Assembly: GCA_910585745.1 (NCBI GenBank)
Contig: CAJUFM010000010.1
Span: 1 to 55,142, forward strand
Direction: 5' to 3'
DNA: 55,142 nucleotides
Source of the DNA: an uncultured Eubacterium sp.
GTDB taxonomy: Bacteria; Bacillota; Clostridia; Lachnospirales; Lachnospiraceae
The notes under the pieces were generated by a model, which saw nothing but the letters and a program-made list of their open reading frames with translations, made no database searches and was not told the origin of the DNA. This document shows positions 8,331-16,800 of the stretch, piece by piece; position 1 is the first letter of the stretch, and each line of letters begins with the position of its first letter. A program made the position numbers and the translations under genes.

Positions 8331-11010
8331 ACCAGGAACTTCCTCTCTTAACTTCTGCGATCAGCGGCACACGGAGATCCGCCGCTGCCACCATCTCATG
8401 CTCCAGGATCTCCGTCACCTCTTCTATTTCCGACTCTTTCGTCTCGATCAGAAGCTCATCGTGTATCTGCAGGATCAGGCGGGATTCCAGCTTCCGCTCC
8501 CGGAGTTTCTGATCCACATGGATCATGGCGATCTTGATAATATCTGCCGCCGTCCCCTGAATCGGTGAATTCATGGCGATGCGCTCACCGAACTGCCTCT
8601 GCATAAAATTTTTAGACTCAAGCTCCGGAATCGGGCGCCGGCGCCCAAACATCGAAGTGACATACCCTTTGCTCTTCCCCATATCCACCAGGGAATCCAT
8701 ATATTCCTTTACCTTAGGATAGGTATGAAAATAATCTTCAATGTACTGCTCCGCCTGTTTCTTCGTAATATTCAGATCCCTGGAAAGCCCAAAACCGCTG
8801 ATGCCATACACGATGCCAAAGTTCACTGCCTTGGCATTTCTTCTCTGGAGCTCCGTCACCTCTTCATAGGGGACATGAAAGACAAGGGCCGCCGTAGTCC
8901 GGTGTACATCTGCATTTTCCCGGTATGCCTCAATGAGCCTTTCGTCGCCGGACATATGCGCCAATACCCGGAGTTCGATCTGGGAATAGTCGGCATCCAG
9001 AAATACACAGCCTTCTTTCGGTACAAATACCTTGCGTATCTGCCTGCCCAGCTCCATCCGGATCGGGATATTCTGCAGATTGGGTTCGGTACTGCTGAGC
9101 CTTCCCGTCGCCGTAATGGTCTGGTTAAAAGTAGAGCGTATCCTTCCATCCACATCAATAAAGGCAGAAAGCCCATCAGCATAAGTAGATTTAAGCTTGG
9201 TGAGCTGGCGGTATTCCAGGACCAGCTCCACGATGGGACTCTCAAAGCGGAGTTTTTCCAGCACTTCCGCCGAGGTGGAATAGCCGGTCTTTGTCTTTTT
9301 TCCATAGGGCATCCGCAGTTTCTCAAAAAGAATGGCACCCAGCTGCTTCGGGGAATTGATATTAAACTCCTCCCCTGCCAGATCATAAATCTCCCGCTGC
9401 AATACCTCTATACGCTCACCGAGTTTGTCTCCGTATTCACGGAGCGCTTCCCGGCGCACCTGAATCCCCTCCTGTTCCATATGATAGAGAGTAAATACCA
9501 GAGGCATCTCAATCTGCTCAAACAAATCATAGGATTTCATCCTCTTTAACTTGCGGTGCAGTGCTTTATAAGCTTTGAGATTCACCAGTGCACAATAACA
9601 GCCATACTTCACAAATTCATTCCGGGATCCCTGATAAGCGCGGTATTCACTCATCTTTCCAAAATGCTGGCTGTAAGGGGACATCATTATCCCCGCATAC
9701 TCTGTGGCGATATCTTCCTCCGCAAATCCCTTTTGTACCGGATCCACGATATATGCTGCCAGTGCTGTATCGAATACCTGGTCTGCACCCGTCTCCGGCA
9801 GAAAATCCAGCTGGCGCTTCAGATCACTGGCGATCAAAAGTACTCTCTGGGATACCAGACGCCCCATCTGCTCCCGCAGCAGCTCTTCCGTGATCCAGTC
9901 CCCGCCATGGCAGAACACCACATCTTCCTCAGAGGCACAGATCACCACCGCCACCAGCCTTTTTTCTTCTTCCATAAATAATGACATCTGACCATCCTCC
10001 CCAGATGTCATATCCTCTTTGTTTTTAAAAATGATCTTTACTGAGACACTTTCTGCCTTCTGGCAGCCATCGATCACTTTTATAAAATCTTCTTTCTTTT
10101 CCACTTCACGGAAGTTCTTCTCGATGGACAGATCCCCGCCGGTATCCCCCTGAAAACGGCTCATCATGGACTTGAACTCCAGCCTTTGGATCTTTTGGTA
10201 AGCCTCTTCCGTAAAAATATTCGTGATTTTGCAGTCTGCCGGTTTGATGCCAAGCCGGCAGTCCGTCTTGATTGTCGCCAGTTTTTTGCTCATCCGGGCA
10301 AGTTCTATATTGTTTTTTACCGCCTGCTTAGCGCGGTTCGGCGTAATCTCTTCCACATGTTCAATGGCGTTTTCTACTGTGCCAAACATCGTAAGTATTT
10401 TAACCGCCGTCTTTTCTCCCACTCCCGGTACTCCAGGGATATTGTCAGAGGCGTCTCCCATGAGCCCCTTCAGATCAATGATCTGGGAGGGCGTTACCCC
10501 ATATTTTTCAATAACCTGGGCGCTGTGATAGTCTTCCACTGTCGTCTTGCCGCCCTTTGTCTTCGGAATACGGATCTTGATGCGATCCGTGGCAAGCTGC
10601 AGCATATCCCGGTCTCCGGATACAACAGAGACTTCAAACCCCTGGGCTTCCCCTGCCCTCGCCATGGTTCCCAGGATATCATCCGCCTCGATCCCTTCCT
10701 GTTCCTTCATAGGAATTCCCATCGCCGCCAGAACCTCTTTGAGAACCGGTATCTGCTCTCTCAGCTCCTCCGCCATGGGCTTTCTCGTTCCCTTATACCC
10801 CTCATACATTTCATGACGGAAGGTAGGCACTTTCATATCAAATGCCACCATCAGATGTGTGGGCGCTTCCTCCTCCATCACTTTTAAAAGAATATTTAAA
10901 AAACCATAGATCGCATTGGTGTGGAGCCCTTCCTTATTCGTCAGCTCCGGCACCCCGTAAAAAGCACGGTTCACTATGCTGTTTCCATCAATTAAAACCA
11001 GTTTGTCCAC
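8317..11010 (-). CDS. polA: DNA polymerase I
   Basis: An 897-residue family A DNA polymerase for gap filling and primer removal. Residues 1-290 are the 5' nuclease with DGNSIVNRAFYG and EADDILGT segments. About 300-480 is the 3'-5' exonuclease-fold region. About 490-897 is the polymerase with motif A (DYSQIELR, near 672), motif B (RRNAKAVNFGIVYG, near 725) and motif C (HDELL, near 845). The exonuclease region lacks the DxE metal-binding motif found in E. coli PolI, so proofreading is predicted to be absent, as in many Firmicutes PolI enzymes. I prefer the GTG start at 11010 (GAGAGG upstream) over an ATG at 11043, because family members begin at DKLVLIDGNS. Confidence 0.95.
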   Translation of the reverse strand: MDKLVLIDGNSIVNRAFYGVPELTNKEGLHTNAIYGFLNILLKVMEEEAPTHLMVAFDMKVPTFRHEMYEGYKGTRKPMAEELREQIPVLKEVLAAMGIPMKEQEGIEADDILGTMARAGEAQGFEVSVVSGDRDMLQLATDRIKIRIPKTKGGKTTVEDYHSAQVIEKYGVTPSQIIDLKGLMGDASDNIPGVPGVGEKTAVKILTMFGTVENAIEHVEEITPNRAKQAVKNNIELARMSKKLATIKTDCRLGIKPADCKITNIFTEEAYQKIQRLEFKSMMSRFQGDTGGDLSIEKNFREVEKKEDFIKVIDGCQKAESVSVKIIFKNKEDMTSGEDGQMSLFMEEEKRLVAVVICASEEDVVFCHGGDWITEELLREQMGRLVSQRVLLIASDLKRQLDFLPETGADQVFDTALAAYIVDPVQKGFAEEDIATEYAGIMMSPYSQHFGKMSEYRAYQGSRNEFVKYGCYCALVNLKAYKALHRKLKRMKSYDLFEQIEMPLVFTLYHMEQEGIQVRREALREYGDKLGERIEVLQREIYDLAGEEFNINSPKQLGAILFEKLRMPYGKKTKTGYSTSAEVLEKLRFESPIVELVLEYRQLTKLKSTYADGLSAFIDVDGRIRSTFNQTITATGRLSSTEPNLQNIPIRMELGRQIRKVFVPKEGCVFLDADYSQIELRVLAHMSGDERLIEAYRENADVHRTTAALVFHVPYEEVTELQRRNAKAVNFGIVYGISGFGLSRDLNITKKQAEQYIEDYFHTYPKVKEYMDSLVDMGKSKGYVTSMFGRRRPIPELESKNFMQRQFGERIAMNSPIQGTAADIIKIAMIHVDQKLRERKLESRLILQIHDELLIETKESEIEEVTEILEHEMVAAADLRVPLIAEVKRGSSWYEAK

Positions 11011-11110
11011 TATCTCATCCTCTCTTCCACCCAACTTCCGCACTCTGTCTGTCAGGAATTTCTTTCACTTAGCCCGACGGCGCCAATTCGCATCGCCATG
11101 CTAACATTAC

Positions 11111-11136
11111 TAAAGAGAGGTATGCTCTGACCTCTC
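11111..11136 (-). terminator. Possible weak terminator downstream of the fakA-like gene
   Basis: On the minus strand GAGAGGT and ACCTCTC form a 7-bp stem with an 8-base loop, followed by TTTAG. The T-run is short, so termination may be partial. It lies between the fakA-like gene and polA. Confidence 0.35.
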
Positions 11137-11169
11137 CAGTCTCCCGGCGCACGCCTCTCCTCTGATGCT

Positions 11170-12864
11170 CTATTCAATGGAAATAAAGTAATAATAGATC
11201 GGCTGGCCGCCATACTCTGTTTCCACTTCAATCTCATCATATTTCTCACAAACTGCTGCAGCAATCTCCTGGGCTTCTTCCTCAGAACTCTCCTCACCAT
11301 AGTACAGTGTGACAAGCTCTGTCTCCTCGTCTTTAAGCGCTTCGATCAGTTGGAGTGTAGTCTCCTTTACATCGCTGCCCACCACCTCGATGGTCTTGTC
11401 ACTGAGCCCCATGATATCCCCCTGTTTGATCTCTTTTCCATCGATGGAGGTGTCACGGACCGCATAGGTTACCTGCCCCGATTTGATCTGCTGTACCGCC
11501 TCTGTCATGGCCGCCTCATTCTCTTCCGCAGAGTTTCCATCGATATAATTGATCATGGCTGTAATTCCCTGGGGGATATTTTTCGTGGGGATCACCACGA
11601 TATTTTTATCCTCCGTCAGATCCCTGGCCTGATTCGCCGCGAGAACAATATTGGAATTATTAGGGAAGATGTATATCGTCTCTGCCCGGACCTGGGATAC
11701 TGCCTCCAGTATATCTTCCGTACTGGGATTCATCGTCTGTCCGCCCTCGATCACATAATCCGCCCCGAGCTCACGGAAAATATTCCCCAGCCCCTCACCG
11801 ACGGAGACACTAATAAATCCCACCTTCTTCCAGGGCACTTCCTCTTCTTCTTTTTCCCCCGCCTTTTGTGTCACCTCCGATGGCGTCCCCGGTGCACTGC
11901 CAGACTGGAGCAGCCGCTCGTTATGCTCTTCCCGCATGTTATCAATCTTCATCCGGGACAGTTCGCCATAGGTAAGTCCCTTCTGGATCGCCAGTCCCGG
12001 ATCGTTAGTATGAACGTGGATCTTCACCAGCTCTTCATCCGCCACACATACGATGGAATCTCCAATGCTCTCCAGATACCCTTTCAGGCTCTTTTCATCC
12101 TGGGATGTAAATTCTTTCTCTAACAGAATAATAAATTCTGTACAATAGCCAAATTTGATATCTCCTGTACTGATGCCCTCTACATTGGCACCGTTTGACA
12201 TGTTTTTAATGGCAGGAGTCCCGCCTTCTGCTTCGTAATGAACCTCTTTTCCGGTAAGTGCATCGTAAACACCCTCCAGTATCGTCACAAGCCCCTCGCC
12301 GCCGGAGTCTACCACCCCTGCTTCTTTGAGCACTGGCAGCATATCCGGGGTATGGGATAAAACTTCCCGCATCTGCTCAATGACCTGACGGGCAAATTCT
12401 ACGATATCGTCACAATTCTTCATGATTTTAGAAGCATACTCTGCTCCACCCTTTGCCACTGTGAGGATCGTCCCCTCCTTTGGTTTCATAACCGCCTTAT
12501 ACGCCGAATCCACTGCCTTTTGGAAGGACTGGGCAAGAATCTTCACATTGATTTCTTTTTCATTTCGGATCACTTTCGTAAATCCCCGAAGAAGCTGGGA
12601 AAGGATCACTCCCGAATTTCCTCTGGCCCCCCGCAGGGAACCGCTGGAGATCGCTCTGCATATCGTCTCCATATCCGGGTCCTCAACAGCCAGAACCTCA
12701 TTGGCTGCCGACATGATCGTCATCGTCATATTGGTTCCCGTGTCGCCGTCCGGTACTGGAAATACGTTTAAGTCATTTATATATTCCTTTTTTGCCTGAA
12801 TCGCTGCCGCTCCCGCCAGAAAACACTTCTTTACCAGCAACGCATCCATCGTTTTTACTGTCAA
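11170..12864 (-). CDS. DAK2-domain protein, fatty acid kinase subunit FakA-like (YloV)
   Basis: About 564 residues, close to the family's usual 550. The N-terminal DAK2-type ATP-binding domain carries PVPDGDTGTNM at residues 37-47, with the aspartates that bind Mg-ATP, and a second motif SLRGARGNSGV. A middle domain and a C-terminal DegV-like lobe follow. In Staphylococcus and Bacillus this protein phosphorylates fatty acids presented by a FakB (DegV) protein; no fakB is in the window. I chose a TTG start at 12864 because GGAGG lies 8 bases upstream and the product then matches family N-termini; an ATG at 12939 lacks this. It follows an asp23-like gene, the usual order. Confidence 0.85.
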   Translation of the reverse strand: MTVKTMDALLVKKCFLAGAAAIQAKKEYINDLNVFPVPDGDTGTNMTMTIMSAANEVLAVEDPDMETICRAISSGSLRGARGNSGVILSQLLRGFTKVIRNEKEINVKILAQSFQKAVDSAYKAVMKPKEGTILTVAKGGAEYASKIMKNCDDIVEFARQVIEQMREVLSHTPDMLPVLKEAGVVDSGGEGLVTILEGVYDALTGKEVHYEAEGGTPAIKNMSNGANVEGISTGDIKFGYCTEFIILLEKEFTSQDEKSLKGYLESIGDSIVCVADEELVKIHVHTNDPGLAIQKGLTYGELSRMKIDNMREEHNERLLQSGSAPGTPSEVTQKAGEKEEEEVPWKKVGFISVSVGEGLGNIFRELGADYVIEGGQTMNPSTEDILEAVSQVRAETIYIFPNNSNIVLAANQARDLTEDKNIVVIPTKNIPQGITAMINYIDGNSAEENEAAMTEAVQQIKSGQVTYAVRDTSIDGKEIKQGDIMGLSDKTIEVVGSDVKETTLQLIEALKDEETELVTLYYGEESSEEEAQEIAAAVCEKYDEIEVETEYGGQPIYYYFISIE

Positions 12865-13018
12865 TTTTTTGTCCTCCAAATCGTCAATGATACAAGACAC
12901 TCCTGTGTTAGTACAACGAATATTAAATAATTGACTCATTCACTTGTTTAATCGTCCAGCTATTTCATCAAGTATAATTATCCTGCGCGAATGTATCAAA
13001 AACTTAATTTTCATTGTG

Positions 13019-13375
13019 CTAGTTGACCACTCTTACGCCCTCTACACACACAATTATTTTCCCAACTTCCATCCCAGTAAATTCCTCAACTTTATATTTT
13101 ACATTATCTACCAGGTTCTCTGCCACCGTCATGATGCTCACACCATAGGCAACAATAATATGCATCCCGATATACAATTTATTGTCCTGAATTTTCACGT
13201 TTACCCCGTGTCTGATATTATCTCTCTTTAAAAGCTGGACTATACCATCCTTCATGCTGACAGATGCCATTCCCACAACACCGAAGCATTCTACAGCAGC
13301 AGAACCAGCGTATTTCGCCAGAACGTCGTCATCCACCATGATCTTTCCCATTTCATTATCTAACTGCCCTCTCAT
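13019..13375 (-). CDS. Asp23/Gls24 (DUF322) family protein
   Basis: A small cytosolic protein of 118 residues with the Asp23 pattern: I-x-V-D-D-D-V-L, A-x-x-A-A-x-E-C-x-G-V-V-G-M near the start, a V-N-V-K-I-Q-D strand, and a V-A-Y-G-V-S-I helix. Family members are linked to envelope stress and membrane-associated scaffolds in Firmicutes. The start at 13375 has GGAGGG directly upstream; the longer frame to 13399 does not. It is followed by the fakA-like gene, a conserved neighbourhood that ties this family to phospholipid and membrane functions. Confidence 0.9.
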   Translation of the reverse strand: MRGQLDNEMGKIMVDDDVLAKYAGSAAVECFGVVGMASVSMKDGIVQLLKRDNIRHGVNVKIQDNKLYIGMHIIVAYGVSIMTVAENLVDNVKYKVEEFTGMEVGKIIVCVEGVRVVN

Positions 13376-13485
13376 ATGAACCCTCCAATCAAATTTCAAA
13401 ATACATTATTACTAGTTTACACCAAAACCCTGGAAAAATCAAACTTTTAGAACAAAGATTTTTGCCAGCAGAACTCCAGACACCA

Positions 13486-13515
13486 GCACCGCCCAATGGT
13501 GCCATTGGGCGGTGC
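13486..13515. terminator. Very stable hairpin, likely terminator
   Basis: GCACCGCCCAATGG (13486-13499) is perfectly mirrored by CCATTGGGCGGTGC (13502-13515), a 14-bp stem with a tiny loop. A T-rich run follows on the plus side about 12 bases later. It separates the divergent asp23-like gene from the small plus-strand gene, so it may insulate the two against read-through. Confidence 0.5.
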
Positions 13516-13596
13516 TTCTGTGTAACTATTTTTTTCACCATGCATAAAATAGGATATGAGTAACTTTATTTTTCACAACCAGAAAGGAGTCAGTGT

Positions 13597-13737
13597 ATGA
13601 AACGTCTTCTCGGATTTATCCTGTTCTGGCTCGGAATCGGTATGACGATCATGCTTTTTATTACGAATGGTTTCCTGGCCATCATCATCATCATACTTTG
13701 TCTGGTCATTGGATATAACCTGTTTACATCCTGTTAA
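13597..13737 (+). CDS. Small hydrophobic membrane protein (46 aa)
   Basis: ATG at 13597 follows AAAGGAGT at ideal spacing and the frame ends with TAA at 13735-13737. The 46 residues start with MKRLLG and then form two hydrophobic stretches, about 5-22 and 26-42, separated by a short polar turn with T and N, ending in a Cys. This is the pattern of a small two-helix membrane protein; the positive N-terminus suggests a cytoplasmic start. I do not know its function. It converges on the giant flagellin gene, which ends 105 bases away on the other strand. Confidence 0.65.
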   Translation: MKRLLGFILFWLGIGMTIMLFITNGFLAIIIIILCLVIGYNLFTSC

Positions 13738-13841
13738 AAACATCTTTTTCATTGTAAATCTTTTTTATACATGGATACTTAGCTTTAGCTCCTATAGAGC
13801 TGGCGGTGCACAAAGCGCGTCCGGGAGCCAGGTTACTATTA

Positions 13842-16800
13842 TCATTTTAGCAGTGAGAGTATAGACTGGGTATTGCGATTTGTCTGACTCTGAATACTCA
13901 CACCCGCCCGCTGTAAAACTTTTGATTTGGAATATTCTACCATTTCAGAAGCCATATCCGCATCCCGGTCAATGGATTCTGAATTCTGAGTGTTTTCAGC
14001 GGCAATATCGTTGACCCTGACCGCATATTCCAGGCGGTTCTCCATTGCTCCATATTTACTCCGCACAGAGCTCAGGTAATTCAATGCCTCATCGATTCTG
14101 TCAAGCGCTTTATCGGCATATTTATGTTTGCTGATGGTAACAGAATTGACGCCCAGGCTCATGGTACTCATGCTATACCTCTTCAGTTCTATCCCCTGCT
14201 GCCCATTGGCGCCGATCTGAAGCCATTCGTCCACCGCCTGGTCGTAGCGTCCCATGGTCTGATAAAACAATGCTGTTTTTGCCGGTCCCTGAATGTTCTC
14301 AATGGTATGTACCCCTAATTTGTTGTAAGCGAATTTCAGCATATCGCCCGAAAGCGAGACCTTCAGACATGAATCATCTGCCGCATCAGTGATCACCTTA
14401 TTTAAGGTTTCTACCAGCTCTTCGGCAGTATCGTATCTCCCCTCTGGAATTTTGTAAGTATATGTCTTTCCATCCACATCAATGGAAAATTCATTTTCTC
14501 CATCCTTTAACTCCAAACCGCCAGAAATATCCTTCGTCCCTGTCACATAGGCAGGAATGGGGTCTCCATCTGTCTTATAAAAGATACTGAACAATGCCTT
14601 TCCACTCAGACCATCGATGGCGTAGTCACCCGGCGTCAGTTCCAGCTGCTTATTCAGATAGAAAAACAGTGCATTTTTGTCATCCGCCCCCTCCGCTCCA
14701 CTATCAAACACACCAACTCCGGCCAAAACCATATCCTCTGGAAACCCATTTGCCTTCAGCTGTTCTGATAATTTCTCCTGAATGTGTTTAACAAGGGAAT
14801 CTGAATTATAAGTTCCCGGATCCAGAACCATATTCAGCGTCGTTACTTTGCCGTTTACGGTAACATCTACATTCAGCTCGTCATTATCACCCTCCTGAAT
14901 CGTTGTATTTTTATTTCTGATATCCTTACGTCCTACGATATATACATCATCCACCACCAGTTTACCTTCTATATACGCTGCTTTGTCATCTTCTGTGCGA
15001 AGGGCTGTCCCCATCATAACATTTTCATAAAATCCTCCACTGACATTGTAGATGTCATATCTCCCATTCCTTTTTGACTCAAGAATGATCTGGTCACCAA
15101 CTTCCACTTTCAATCCCTCTCCTTTATGAGCTGGATCATTTTCCAAAATGGCATCTAACTTTTCCTGAAGCTTCCTCTGCAGTTCAGCACGGGAAAATGT
15201 TCCTTTGTCCAGATTGATCTCGATATTCTTTGTGCTTCCATTATGATATACATAGGAAAAACGTAATGTTTTATTCTCATCGGTGATCGTAACAGATCCC
15301 GGCATAACCGAAGGTCTTTTTGTGGTCAGCTTACATTTTCTAGTTGTATATTTACGTGTGTATAAAGTAGGGTCCGAGCGCTCCGGATCATCACCCTTTG
15401 CCTGTAGGACAGCAATTTTATTATATGGTATAGCAGCAAAAGTGGATGATGAATTTAGGCCAATACTTACCGTGCCATCCGGATTTTTTGTGAGACTTGC
15501 CGTCACCGTCGGTGTGGTACCATTGACCGGACCCGATTTTGCACTGGCGCTGATGCTCTGACCGCTTCCCCTTGCTATCGTAGTAAACTTGATATTGCCC
15601 CCGGATGTAGAAACAGAAAAGCCAAAATCACCAGGAGTTTTAGCGGTCCCTGTATCGTTCTGCTTCCAGACTGCTTTATTCAGTTCCTCCTTCAGCTGAT
15701 CCGCCGATAACGTTTTTGCATTGGAGGTATCTGTGTTGGTAAGTGTCACCGTATAAGTATTTCCCCCCATCGTTACTGTAAACTTAGCCGTTGCCGGTGT
15801 AGTAGCGCTAGTGGCCTTTGGTATCGTAATTGACGACTGGTACATCGTCGCTGTGGCTGGTGAATTAAATATGATACTTCCTGCTGTACCGCTGTTGTCA
15901 ATATCCAGACTGACACTCCCCGTTCCCAGTGCATCTCTCTCAAATCTCAGACCACTGCCATGGGCACTGACCGTAACCCCTTTGGCAGATAACTTATCAT
16001 TTAGTTCCTTCTGGATATCAGCCAGGCTGCTATAGGTCTTTGTCGTATCCAGTAAAACAGTCTCCGTATTTCCATCAATTTTGATGGTAAACTGATTGTT
16101 TGATGAGTTAAGGGTAATGGGATAGGTATCGGAATAAATGCTAGATGTAGTGGTATACCCTTTTGTCTTATTTGTATTCACACTGGCAAGAAAAGGGGAG
16201 TCACACCCTGCTGTGGTCACCGTTTTCCCTTCACCTACAGCAACGGTTGTAAATCGCAAATGACCGCTATTCGCCGACACCTTTACCTGATTTGCCTCCG
16301 ATGTAACCTCTTTCAGCCTGTCTTCTATCTCTTTCGCCAGCCCACTGGGCGTATAGCCGGAACCCGTGCTGTTTTTTAATGTTACCGTATATTTTTTTCC
16401 ATTGATATCGATGGAAAACTGATTGTTTGAATTATCTATCTTCGTATAGGAGCCAAGAGTGCCGCCAAGCTGATGCCACCCCGATGTACCATCTTTGACC
16501 TGGGTGGAACCGTCGACTTTTCCGCCTGTTCCTGCTGCTCCCGTATTCGTGCAGGGGCTCTCTTTTCCACTCTCCGTCGTAGCACTGTTGGTTTTATAGA
16601 CCGTTTTTCCGCTGCTGGTGGAAGAAGAATAAGAATTATATGAGGTCACCGGTTTTCCTTTTAACTCACTTTCATTCAGAAGTTCTACCAGTTTTTCCGG
16701 GGTATAAGTCCCTGGCGGTATCGTCACCGTGCGGTACTCGCCCCCGATACTTACATTCAGCTTATTATTCAGAGACGTCAAGGTGATATTGCCGGAAGCA

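Noticed and set aside
13740..13841. Rho-independent terminator after the flagellin gene
   Set aside because: Two possible stems (CTGGC/GCCAG and AGCTC/GAGCT) exist, but no proper T-run follows on the minus strand, so I do not call it.
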